A stretch of 10,247 nucleotides of DNA from Cephalothrix spiralis (GCA_032353305.1 JAUCNG010413025.1:1-10247), one strand, 5' to 3'. Positions 1 through 6,732 are shown, numbered from the stretch's first letter. Notes: generated from the sequence alone by a model not told the origin. A program made the numbers and translations.

Positions 1-66
1 GTGGGGCACCATTTGATTTCTTGACGTAAAACCTATTATCATCCAAGTTTCATCGCCCTTTTTTAT

Positions 67-283
67 CGGCGTCTCTAAAAATGACCGTTTTTAGCTTGGG
101 TACTTCTAAAATCTAGTATTTTTTAATCATGGGCCCGAAAAACATGGGGAAGACCTTGTTCCCCTTAACTTCCGAGTTATGACGTATGAGTGATCAAAAT
201 TTTATATTTGCGAATTTTAGATCGCTAATTATAACTTGGAAATTAATTGGGTTAAGAACGTAAAACTTTGACCTACCCCATGG
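67..283. repeat. Dispersed repeat, copy 1 (modules shared with 6733-6871)
   Basis: This stretch carries two blocks that recur near 6.8 kb. The block at 67-94 (starts CGGCGTCTCTAAAAATGACC) matches the reverse complement of 6845-6871 with few changes. The blocks at 206-226 (ATTTGCGAATTTTAGATCGC) and 268-283 (TTGACCTACCCCATGG) match 6734-6752 and 6765-6780 in direct orientation. The shared sequences are too long and too closely clustered to be chance, so this is an old dispersed repeat. No coding frame is conserved and the family is not recognised. Orientation differs between blocks, which suggests rearrangement or an element with internal inverted modules. Confidence 0.55.
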
Positions 284-401
284 GTTTCAAAACGTCGCAA
301 AAAGCTTATTTTTGAAACTTTTGATTATGCTCTAGTAAACGAGAGGTGGTATCTGTACCTTGAGTTAAGGTTGCCTCCATCGAAGACTGGCGGCGTGCCT
401 C

Positions 402-616
402 AATATCGGATATATCGGAAATACAGAGATATCTGGGGAAATCTTGGAGATCTGGAGAAATCCTGTGAGATCCAGAGAAATTCGGGAGAAATATGTCGGA
501 TTTACAAAATCTGATATTCTAAAACTTTTATTTAAAGACTTACAATGAAGGAAATCCGAGAGAAATCCTAGGAAATCCGGAAAAATCGGAGAAATTAATC
601 AAGGTCGGATTTTCGA
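402..616. repeat. Degenerate GGAGAAATC-type short tandem tract
   Basis: The tract consists of loosely repeated words such as TATCGGA, GGAGATCTGGAGAAATCC, GAGATCCAGAGAAATTCGGG and, after a gap, GAGAGAAATCC and GGAAATCCGGAAAAATCGG. The underlying unit is about 10-12 bp, approximately TCCGGAGAAA, with much variation. No open frame runs through it. It resembles an eroded minisatellite or the internal repeat body of a non-autonomous element. The repeated words are visible; the origin is inference. Confidence 0.5.
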
Positions 617-636
617 AATCCTCGCACACTTTTTTT

Positions 637-854
637 CCGAGGGGTAGTCATGAGATTTAAATCACGTGCACCTCAGCAGCCTCAGCTTGCCAAAAATCAC
701 AAAAAAATCAATGATCCCAAAAAATCAAAAAATCTCTTTAAAAATATTGATAATTACTAAAAAAACTTAAAAAAAACATAAAAATAAAAAAAACAAAAAT
801 CTTGAGATTTTAAAAAATCAAAAATCTTGTACACTAAGCCTGTCTACCCCTCGG
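637..854. repeat. Candidate A-rich MITE-like unit with 11-bp inverted ends
   Basis: CCGAGGGGTAG at 637-647 is the exact reverse complement of CTACCCCTCGG at 844-854, giving a 218-bp unit with matching ends, both next to T runs that could be a target duplication (weak). The interior from about 695 to 833 is very A-rich and repeats AAAAATC words, with TGAGATTTAAATC near the left end echoed by TTGAGATTTTAAAAAATC near the right. There is no coding capacity. It could be a small non-autonomous DNA element or simply an A-rich tract with chance short inverted repeats. Confidence 0.35.
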
Positions 855-859
855 TTTTT

Positions 860-876
860 CGAGGTGTCCCACCTCG
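860..876. repeat. Short perfect hairpin
   Basis: CGAGGTG, a 3-nt loop (TCC), then CACCTCG forms a perfect 7-bp stem just outside the right end of the 637-854 unit. CCTCG at 849-853 can also pair with CGAGG at 860-864, so two alternative stems exist. No function is assigned. Confidence 0.4.
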
Positions 877-1400
877 GGATATTTAAGGAAGTATCCAAAT
901 TGAATCTCAAAAAGCTATTACCTACTTGTTATTGAATATTTGTGCGTAATTTAACGAAATTCTATAGCTCCTTCTGAAGTTCTTATTGGATTTCATATCT
1001 TCATACCTCAGGGGTAACTCATTTATATTTCATGAATCTATGACGTCACGTCTTATTCATGTAATAATAATCTCAAAACAAATATGGGTTGTCAGTTTCT
1101 CGGGTACTCGTTTCCCCACTTCAGGATACTTCAGATGACCAAACCATATTCAATCTCTTCTGAAACAGACAAAGGTCCTACTGATCAGATCTCAATCTCA
1201 ACTTATGTTTCTGCCGTTAGGATATAGGTTGAAACGGTAGCTAGTCTCATATCCCCTGGTGGTTATTTTCTTTATGGCTTGCTAGAATGTGATACTATCA
1301 TGAAATATTTCGTTTCGATTTGTCTGTATTTGTGGTGGCGGATTTTTTCATAAACAGTTGACATTTTCCTTCGTCTGTGTATTTTGTGTCGGATTACGGA
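877..1400. other. No gene seen; consensus CRE word at 1041-1048
   Basis: I see no supported ORF, RNA or clear repeat here. TGACGTCA at 1041-1048 is the palindromic cAMP-response-element consensus, but a single 8-bp word proves nothing about regulation. The last 130 bases before 1402 are T- and TG-rich without a TATA box and would be the 5' UTR or promoter if the candidate exon at 1402 is real. Confidence 0.4.
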
Positions 1401-1401
1401 T

Positions 1402-1533
1402 ATGGCGAATTCAGCTGCTGGAAAGTTTAAAAAGTTGCGAATCTTAGGAAAAGGGGAATCGGGGAAAAAAATGGATCTCCATCAAATAGTTTTGCAAGCT
1501 ATGCGAAACAGGAGGTACGATTTATTTTGCTAA
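1402..1533 (+). CDS. Possible first coding exon of an unidentified gene
   Basis: An ATG at 1402 in a strong context (G at -3, G at +4) opens a 43-codon frame beginning MANSAAGKFKKLRILGKG, then basic and polar residues, with LHQIVLQAMRNRR near the end. The other two forward frames are quickly closed by stops in the same stretch. The composition is that of a plausible basic N-terminus rather than an AT-rich chance peptide. AG|GTACGA at 1513-1518 is an acceptable splice donor; using it, 37 codons plus two bases would be coding. A CTAATTAAC branch-like word and a T-rich tract ending in ATATAG at 1596 follow, giving a very short 82-bp candidate intron. However, phase 2 joined at 1597 meets a TGA after three codons, so either the acceptor lies elsewhere, the gene is dead, or this is chance. 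I do not recognise the protein. Confidence 0.3.
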   Translation: MANSAAGKFKKLRILGKGESGKKMDLHQIVLQAMRNRRYDLFC

Positions 1534-1596
1534 TTAACCTCAAATGTTTGCAATTTATTTCATTTTATTATTGTTCGTATTTTTACATTAATATAG

Positions 1597-1709
1597 AAAA
1601 CATTGATGATGATGATGAAGCTGGCATCCAAACATCCGATGTTCGGAGGGTACCTGGCCAAGTTACGAGCAAGGCCACCAACCCATTGAAAACAGAGATT
1701 CAATCATGT
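1597..1709 (+). other. Open stretch after a splice-acceptor-like site
   Basis: After ATATAG at 1591-1596, two frames stay open for about 30 codons. One reads IDDDDEAGIQTSDVRRVPGQ and continues directly into SINE A. The other reads KLASKHPMFGGYLAKLRARP before a TGA. Neither matches the phase left by the donor at 1514. The GAT repeat at 1602-1616 produces the Asp run. It could be a remnant of a second exon interrupted by the SINE that begins at 1710, but that is speculative. Confidence 0.15.
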
Positions 1710-2020
1710 GTGCCTCGGTGGCTTAGTGGTAGAGCGCTGGCGTTGTTATCCAGGGGTCCCTGGATCGATACCCAGTCTCGACACACTTTCCATCGGGTGG
1801 AACCTTAAGCAAGTTCCTCATCGCATAGCTTCCTGGGTGGCTCGGTCAGGTAAAAATACGTGGAGTGGGACACTGTCCCTCCCTTCGGGGTAAAAAATCC
1901 CACTTCTTATCGGTATATAGAAAATAGATTAGAGTGCGGGGCTAGGTCTCTACAGGCCTAAGGGTAAACGCTCAGCAAGCGGACCATTAAGTGTCTATTT
2001 GAGCCAGTCATCTGACGCCC
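1710..2020 (+). mobile_element. SINE A: tRNA-headed SINE, about 310 bp
   Basis: The head at 1710-1784 looks like a tRNA: A box TGGCTTAGTGG at 1719-1729 and a B-box-like GGATCGATACC at 1762-1772, one or two changes from consensus, followed by TCGACAC. The acceptor stem is poor, as in SINEs rather than working tRNAs. The body has no coding frame and includes GGGACACTGTCCC at about 1867-1879, a small hairpin. Its distal part (GGGTAAACGCTCAGCAAGCG, 1972 onward) and its 3' end (GTGTCTATTTGAGCCAGTCA then TCTGACGCCC, 1991-2020) recur in SINE B at 5776-5799 and 6222-6252. This shared head, middle and tail is what defines it as one family. No long A-tail or clear target duplication is visible. Confidence 0.7.
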
Positions 2021-2301
2021 TATATAGAAGAAGAATACTTACATAATAGCAACATCTATATATGATTGTAAATTGCGAGAATATGTATCGCTGAGAGGTT
2101 TTAAGCTGGTCTGTGATTGGTCATCTCATTGGCTTCTCCAATAAACAGCTCTGATCCTCTTTGAAAATTTATATGCTGATGCAATATTAAAAAAATTTGA
2201 TAAGCCAATTACATGCGTTGTTTATTATCTAACCAATAAATATAATAATACAATGAACCACGCGCATGTTGGAACTCGAGTTATAGCGTCAAGTAAATCA
2301 A
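2021..2301. other. No gene seen; cluster of CCAAT-type words
   Basis: AT-rich spacer. Between 2113 and 2145 there are three CCAAT-type words (GATTGGTC, CATTGGC, CCAATAA) within about 30 bp, which is unusual density but has no gene attached downstream. I see no ORF or repeat with confidence. Confidence 0.3.
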
Positions 2302-2482
2302 CGGGGATTGTGGGCTAGTGGAGCTAGAACAAGGGTCGATGGTTCGGATCCCAACAAGGGAAAATATTTCTCGCAATAAAATTAATTATTTCTCATCAGC
2401 AGCAAGAAACGAACCTAAGTGAACCGAGGGTACGTTGGGATTTAATAGGATGAATCGAAACTGCCGTTGTGGACAATATGGA
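2302..2482 (+). mobile_element. S1-family SINE, copy 1, with tRNA-like head
   Basis: The head at about 2305-2358 contains an A-box-like TGGGCTAGTGGAGC and a B box GGTTCGGATCCC, but the stretch between them is shortened, so the anticodon arm is incomplete. The core follows: CTCATCAGCAGCAAGAA (2392 onward), GGGTACG, then GGATGAATCGAAACTGCC and GGACAA to 2482. The same core is found at 4756-4845 (minus), partly at 4243-4288 (plus) and 9671-9729 (minus), with different sequence in the head position at 4846-4905. A SINE with a conserved core and exchangeable tRNA heads fits known metazoan SINE superfamilies that share a central domain; I cannot say which one. Confidence 0.65.
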
Positions 2483-3115
2483 AATCGATGAATATCTGTT
2501 CCCCTTTAAATTTAGTCTTGTAGTTTTATGTCGTATGTTACTGTGATTTTCGATAGGAGAAATATGAGTGGCTTTAATAGGATTGCTAGATCCAAAGAAT
2601 ACTTTTGGGACTAGTTTAGAAAATTTAAGGCAGCTACTCGTAAGCTGGTTGTAAGTCATGAATGTTAATAATTTGAACAAAGACTTTGAATAGACCTCAA
2701 ACCAGGGGGAAAATGTGCGTATATAGTCAGAAGGAATTATTTGATATTTTCTTCTTGCGCTTGGTCAGGGAAAATCTTGAGATAGTTTAATCTCATACCT
2801 TCATACGGAGAAATATCCTGAATTTTACCCCCTCCCTCCCTTCAGATAGCCTGGGGGTAAATATATTGCACTTTTGAGGCAGTGGAGGGTTAAAGTGAAC
2901 TTTATTCTATATAATTATCATCATAGGTCCAAACTTATTTTTTCCTAGCTTAAAACATTCTTGCAAACAACATATATAGGGACACTTTTGAAATTTTCTA
3001 AACCTTTTGAGTAATCGGCATTTAAGAGAACAAAAAATGCCGTTTTCGTATTTGACCGAATTATCGCGAATTGACGATTATTTCCCCATATGTTCAAAGT
3101 TCACTGTACGCAGAG
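2483..3115. other. No gene seen
   Basis: This spacer has no supported coding frame. The 94-codon minus-strand frame at 2396-2680 runs through the S1 SINE core and is not a gene. A C-run at about 2828-2835 can pair with GGGGGTAA near 2861 to form a small stem. From 3037 an AT-rich open frame begins that I do not consider coding. Confidence 0.5.
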
Positions 3116-3162
3116 TTTTAGTCTGTCTAAATACAGACTTTTTAGTCTGTCTAAATACAGAC
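3116..3162 (+). repeat. 24-bp tandem repeat, two copies, each with an inner palindrome
   Basis: GTCTGTCTAAATACAGAC occurs at 3121-3138 and 3145-3162, each preceded by TTTTA, giving a period of 24 bp with no mismatch. Each unit is itself a hairpin: GTCTGT pairs with ACAGAC around a CTAAAT loop. The perfect identity suggests a recent duplication. It encodes VCLNTD twice in one chance frame because 24 is divisible by three, so it is not evidence for a protein. Confidence 0.75.
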
Positions 3163-3602
3163 TACTTAAGCCTAATTCTAACATCACCCTATTTCTCCAA
3201 TGAATTGATTTTCGTCATGTCTAAGGAGTTTTTCATAAGAAAGATATTGATGAATTTCTATTTTTATTATTTTGGACACCTGCTACCAGTTTTTGATAAA
3301 TCCCTTGATAGGCAACCAGTTGTAAAAATTGTTATATTTTTAGTTGCGTGGTCACATAATAGATCAACATATTGTTTTTTAAGAAATATGAGCAAATTTA
3401 AAATCTTAGTCAGCCCGTTTGACCTTTACCTTTTTCACTGACCTTGAATTGGTGTTTTCTGATTTGTAGGTTATACATGTATAATAGTGCAGGAAACAAG
3501 TCAATATATTTCTCTTTGCTGCCACATTATGCACTAGTCAATAAAATGGATCGCATGGGGGTGCCGGGAAATCCAAAATTAGCACTGCGTAGCGAGCGAA
3601 GC
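3163..3602. other. No gene seen
   Basis: A frame stays open to 3441 but its codons simply follow the AT-rich base composition and no domain is visible. TATACATGTATA near 3472-3483 is a short palindrome. GCGTAGCGAGCGAAGC at 3587-3602 borders the large palindrome that follows and is locally GC-rich. Confidence 0.45.
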
Positions 3603-3937
3603 TAAGCCTACCGCACACTAGTCCGCAGAATCGCAAGAACGCTAGACCGCAACGAAATCAAACATGTAATCCTAAACCAACACTAATTCGCATAATCGCA
3701 GGAACGCTAGAACGCCGATCCGCAGGATCACATCAAAATTCCTAGTGTGCGGAGACATAATCGCTAGAACGCAACCAAAATCAAACATGTTTGATTTTGA
3801 TTTAGCGATTATGCCCCGCACACTATAGGATCGGCGTTCTAGCTTTCCTGCGATTATGCGAATTAGTGTTGGTTAGAATTTCATGTTGGATTTTGTAGCG
3901 TTCTTGCGATTCTGCGGACTAGTGTGCGGTAGGCTTA
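3603..3937. mobile_element. 335-bp imperfect palindrome (foldback element or long MITE)
   Basis: The outer 42 bases are perfectly inverted: 3603-3644 (TAAGCCTACCGCACACTAGT...) equals the reverse complement of 3896-3937. Going inward, CCAACACTAATTCGCATAAT and the region CTAGAACGCCGATCC are again matched on the other arm, and the centre is a perfect 22-bp palindrome at 3777-3798 around AAACATGTTT. The left arm is about 35 bp longer because of small insertions. The left arm also contains AATCGC..GAACGC at 3629, 3694 and 3759, an exact 65-bp spacing, so the arms are made of diverged tandem units. No coding capacity. The ends could be TA- or TTAA-flanked but no clear duplication is visible. Known foldback elements and hairpin MITEs have this architecture; assignment to a superfamily is not possible here. 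Confidence 0.8.
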
Positions 3938-4242
3938 AGAGCGTCATTTGCTTAAATTGGTCATCTCATAACCAAGCCCGTTTAACGATTAGTGGAAAAG
4001 TAATCGACTTCTTGTTCACCAGAATACTAAGAGCGATCCTAGCGCTAGAAATTGGTGTATCAATTGTTTTTTTTTATCCCGACGGCTTTTTTCTCGAAAA
4101 GTCCGCCGCCGGCGGTAAAAAAAATAAAGATTTTGTTATTATTTTAATTTTTTGGAAATTCTCAACGGCGGAACCGTAAACCAAGTTAGAACCATTATCC
4201 TACGCAGCTTTTTTTTGACCTCATTCTTTAATAAATAGTGAA
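3938..4242. other. No gene seen; small GC palindrome
   Basis: A 98-codon frame crosses from the palindrome into this region and is not supported. CCGCCGGCGG at 4106-4115 is a perfect GC-only palindrome in otherwise AT-rich DNA, beside GACGGC at 4081 and AACGGCGG near 4164; these may be remnants of another foldback repeat. Confidence 0.35.
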
Positions 4243-4288
4243 GATTGGATTGAATCTAGACTGCCCTTAGGGACAGGATGTATTTGCT
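4243..4288 (+). repeat. S1 SINE core fragment
   Basis: GATTGGATTGAATCTAGACT and CCCTTAGGGACAGGATG align with the core end of S1 elements (GATTAGGATAAATCGAAACT and CCATTGGGGACAAGATG on the minus strand at 4756-4790). The tRNA-like head expected upstream is not visible, so this is a truncated or diverged copy. It faces the minus-strand copy at 4756-4905, with the long inverted repeat between them. Confidence 0.5.
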
Positions 4289-4385
4289 CCTAAGCTTTCA
4301 GAAATTGGGTTTTTTGCGTTGGCCGAAAACTGGGGTTTAAAATTTGATATACCATTTTGATATTTGTATGCGTAGATTACAAGTA

Positions 4386-4755
4386 GACGTAACCTAGTCT
4401 TATCATAGATCATAATTAAGTAGGTCTAAGGAACCAGGCTTCCATCTTGAAAGAGCTCTATCAGAATCTGAAATTTGACATAAAATCAGGAAAAATATGC
4501 ATATTTCTATAGGACTAAATTTGGACAACCTAGACGTCTTCAATACTTGGAACAAAATGTTTCTTATCATCTGCTGATTGCTGGCACCTAGCGTCAAATA
4601 CAGGCACCTTAAATTTACTTCTAGGTCGTCTAAATTTGATCCTAGAAAAATACATATTTTTCCTGATTTTTTCTGTCAATTTACGATTTCTTTCAAAATG
4701 GAAGCTCGGTTCATTAGACTTAATTATTATGGTCTATGATTAGACAAGACGTAAC
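4386..4755. repeat. Long inverted repeat, arms about 140 bp, loop about 80 bp
   Basis: Read on the plus strand, 4386-4535 runs GACGTAACCTAGTCTTATCA, then CATAATTAAG, GGCTTCCATCTTGAAAGA, AAATCAGGAAAAATATG and GACAACCTAGA. The reverse complement of 4616-4755 gives the same series in the same order with moderate divergence (CTAATCATAGACC, CATAATAATTAAG, AGCTTCCATTTTGAAAGA, AAATCAGGAAAAATATG, GACGACCTAGA). The middle 4536-4615 is not paired. The transcript of either strand would form a long imperfect hairpin. The arms adjoin S1 SINE cores on both sides. A 64-codon minus frame here is not a gene. Confidence 0.7.
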
Positions 4756-4905
4756 TCATCTTGTCCCCAATGGTAGTTTCGATTTATCCTAATCTCTTCG
4801 TACCCTTGGTTTTCTTCGACTACATTCTTGTTGCTGATGAGCCAGAACAAAAACGACCCTGGTATCTGCAGTCGGACGCCTTATCCACTCGGCCATCTAA
4901 GGTTG
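4756..4905 (-). mobile_element. S1-family SINE, copy 2, minus strand
   Basis: On the minus strand the head (4905 down to about 4846) starts ACCTTAGATGGCCGAGTGGA: TGGCCGAGTGG at 4885-4895 is a perfect A box, as in leucine or serine tRNAs, followed by CGTCCGACTGCAGA. The expected B box is not recognisable (GGGTCGTTTTTGTTC in its place). The core then reads CTCATCAGCAACAAGAA, GGGTACG, GATTAGGATAAATCGAAACT and GGGGACAAGATGAG, closely matching copy 1 at 2392-2482. The head differs clearly from that of copy 1, so the two share the core but not the head. Not a functional tRNA. Confidence 0.65.
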
Positions 4906-5199
4906 ATTGGGTCAATGGAAATAATTGATTCATTTTAATCCTTAAACGCAGAAGAGCGTGGTTCTCAAAATGGGCTATAGGCGTCGCTTTCGACTAAAAT
5001 AATGCAAAACAGACATAAATTGTGTAAACTTCAGACACACAAACCAGCTGTAGTGAACGAATGACTAGCACGAGTCACCAACGGTAAAAGACAATTATAG
5101 GAGATAGTGGAATTCCCTACGTCACGATACTGCTCTACGATTGGTCAATCAAAAAATGTTGATTTTGAGCAGAATACTGAAGCAGTAATTTAAAAGGCG
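4906..5199. other. No gene seen; CRE/CCAAT-like words and a nested foldback
   Basis: CTACGTCACG at about 5117-5126 and CGATTGGTCAATC at about 5138-5150 resemble CRE and CCAAT promoter words 15 bp apart. CTGCTC at 5130-5135 pairs with GAGCAG at 5167-5172, and AATCAA with TTGATT inside it, forming a nested hairpin. No exon or start follows, so a promoter call is not justified. Confidence 0.3.
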
Positions 5200-5325
5200 G
5201 ATCACTGCGCATTCCCATCCCCTTCGGTAGGTGAATACCACTACTTTGTATTAACCTAATTAACGTGGGGAAAGCAAATGCAATGAAGTATTCAACACCG
5301 TAGTGGAACGGAATGATCACTGCGC
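5200..5325. mobile_element. 104-bp MITE-like element with 11-bp target duplication
   Basis: GATCACTGCGC occurs exactly at 5200-5210 and at 5315-5325. Between them lies a 104-bp unit whose ends are inverted: 5211-5238 (ATTCCCATCCCCTTCGGTAG...GAATAC) against the reverse complement of 5288-5314 (ATTCCGTTCCACTACGGTGT...GAATAC), about 22 of 28 positions alike with one gap. Direct repeats outside and inverted repeats inside are the hallmark of a cut-and-paste DNA element. A 9-11 bp duplication is typical of Mutator-like elements, but the superfamily is inference. No coding capacity. Confidence 0.6.
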
Positions 5326-5668
5326 TGTGTAGGAGTCGGACGTAACTTCGCAACCTATATAACTAAATTGCCAATTTATCAAAATAAAGACATCGTTGTG
5401 AAAACTACCTTGCGGAAACTAGTACTTCCTCAATAAATACATTCTAAAAGAAACATTAATATCTTTTTATCGGCAGTTTTGATAAGTTGTAATAACATTC
5501 GGCGAGAACGTTACTAATCAATTTCAATTAAGTTTTTATGCTGCTTTGATCAACGAATTCAGTCAAACCAATATTTGGTAAATTTGTTGACCGAAGCTGT
5601 CTGGAAAAATTAACTGGAAAGTCGAGGACTTTTCTAAATGTGAGATAATCCGTAAAAAGGCAGAGATG
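5326..5668. other. No gene seen
   Basis: AT-rich spacer up to the start of SINE B. A 76-codon minus-strand frame at 5528-5758 begins inside the tRNA-like head of that SINE and is a shadow. No repeat or RNA is visible. Confidence 0.5.
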
Positions 5669-6252
5669 CCGCCTCGGTGGCAAAGTGGTAGAACGTCGAT
5701 CTTTAAATCCGGAGATCCCGGGTTCGAGACCCGGGCTCGACACTACTTTCCGAACCACAGCCTACACTGCCTTCTGGGTAAATGCTCATTCAGCGAACCC
5801 AGGGTTCCCACTGATCCTGGAAATCCTTGGAACCTTGGTCCAGGAAATCCTGGAAAAGTCCTGGAATTTTGTCATAAGTCCTGGAAATATTTAAAAAGTC
5901 CTGAAAACTCAATTTTTTAACGCATTCCATTTTCAAGTGCCTTAAAATTGCGAAATGTCTCTTTGATTTTCAAAATTTCCCTCGGCTCGATGGCATAATA
6001 TAATAATATTTGTGTTAGAAGGTATACGCATAAAATAACAGGGTTTTTTCGCAATTGAAACATGTAAAATGTGTCAAATTCCTAAATGGCAATTCCGCTA
6101 AGTACCTTAACATTGCGATTATGACCCTTGATTTTATAATTTTTCTCGGATATTCATTTTCAATAGTCCTGGAATTTTTGGAAAAAGTCCTGGAAAATTC
6201 GCGAAAACCTTGGAACCGTTTGTGTCTCTTTGAGCTAGTCATCTGACTCCCT
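5669..6252 (+). mobile_element. SINE B: relative of SINE A, interrupted by an inserted block
   Basis: The tRNA-like head at 5669-5743 has an A box TGGCAAAGTGG (5678-5688) and a perfect-form B box GGTTCGAGACC (5721-5731). Its T arm is intact: CCGGG, a 7-nt loop TTCGAGA, CCCGG at 5718-5734. The anticodon arm and acceptor stem are poor, so it is a SINE head rather than a working tRNA. CTACACTGCCTTCTGGGTAA then ATGCTCATTCAGCGAACC (to 5799) matches SINE A at 1960-1984, and GTGTCTCTTTGAGCTAGTCA then TCTGACTCCCT (6222-6252) matches the 3' end of SINE A. The roughly 418 bases between are absent from SINE A. SINE A, in turn, has about 150 more bases between its head and the shared middle. Confidence 0.7.
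5800..6217 (+). repeat. TCCTGGAAA-type repeat block nested in SINE B
   Basis: Words of the form (AAG)TCCTGGAAA recur: ATCCTGGAAATCC near 5814, CCAGGAAATCCTGGAAAAGTC at about 5842-5862, then GTCCTGGAA four more times up to 5910, and twice again at 6167-6194. In between is a duplicated module: AAGTGCCTTAAAATTGCGAA (5935 onward) and AAGTACCTTAACATTGCGAT (6100 onward), each followed by a TTGATTTT...CTCGG stretch, spaced 165 bp. GAACC flanks the block at 5795-5799 and 6213-6217 and could be a 5-bp target duplication, although TTGGAACC is also part of the repeat vocabulary. It looks like a separate non-autonomous repeat inserted into SINE B. Confidence 0.55.
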
Positions 6253-6552
6253 CACAATAAGTTGAAGTTGCCGAAACCTCTTTTTCTGTAATCATCATCG
6301 TTCTTCATTATTTATTAGCCGCTCTCAGGGCAGTTCTCAGTGTGATATATAAATGTTGTATATTTTACTTATGCAGTAACTCTCCTGAAAAGTCATCGAA
6401 TCGTCAAGGCAATTTGTGATAGAAAAAAACTAAGCACCCTGGCTAGACAAGGTCGCTATATACAGCTTAATTGCACCATGGTTCGTTTTGAACATATTTT
6501 ACTGATTGATATACGTATAATGTTAGGATTAGGATAAAAACATAAATGTGTC
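6253..6552. other. No gene seen
   Basis: AT-rich spacer without a supported coding frame. The C-terminal third of a 158-codon minus-strand frame (6456-6932) overlaps it, but that frame runs through two repeats and has no recognisable domain. Confidence 0.5.
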
Positions 6553-6622
6553 TGACTCCGGTTCGAACACGCAGCCTTCAGGAGTGAAGACACGCATGTC
6601 AACCCCATTGCACTATCTCCAT
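6553..6622 (-). repeat. tRNA-like SINE head, minus strand
   Basis: On the minus strand, TAGTGCAATGG (6605-6615) is two changes from the pol III A box and GTGTTCGAACC (6560-6570) is a near-consensus B box, separated by 34 nt as in a tRNA. The anticodon region reads TGTCTTCACTCCTGAAG. Acceptor ends do not pair well, so this is a tRNA-derived SINE head or a tRNA pseudogene. It belongs to neither the SINE A/B head type nor the S1 heads, so it may be a third family. What follows it on the minus strand (TTTTTATCCTAATCCTAACA) has no match elsewhere here. Confidence 0.5.
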
Positions 6623-6732
6623 GGCAACGCTGACAACTAAGAAACGGAAAATAATCACTAATAATAACATATTGAACGTATAATAAGCTATTATCGATTG
6701 AAACATCCGCAAATTTGTACACGGGAATACAG

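Noticed and set aside
1041-1048. CRE-driven promoter
   Set aside because: TGACGTCA at 1041 and 8973 are isolated 8-bp words with no core promoter or exon at a sensible distance, apart from the uncertain candidate exon 350 bp downstream of the first.
2396-2680. 94-codon minus-strand open frame
   Set aside because: It overlaps the S1 SINE core, which recurs elsewhere without keeping this frame open.
3007-3441. 144-codon plus-strand open frame
   Set aside because: It begins at TTG, its first ATG is at 3037, the residues simply follow AT-rich composition (Phe, Leu, Ile, Tyr), part of it is the 24-bp tandem repeat, and no domain or splice structure is seen.
3603-3937. CRISPR array, because of the regularly spaced 65-bp repeat word
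   Set aside because: Only three diverged occurrences, the spacers are themselves repeated, the whole is palindromic, and the context is eukaryotic with no cas genes.
3883-4179. 98-codon plus-strand open frame
   Set aside because: It starts inside the right arm of the 335-bp palindrome and leaves it without any recognisable domain.
5117-5150. Promoter with CRE and CCAAT boxes
   Set aside because: The words are close to consensus but no transcription start, exon or ORF follows, and a MITE-like element begins 50 bp downstream.
5669-5743. Functional tRNA gene
   Set aside because: The A box, B box and T arm are good, but the acceptor and anticodon stems do not pair and the sequence continues into a body shared with SINE A.
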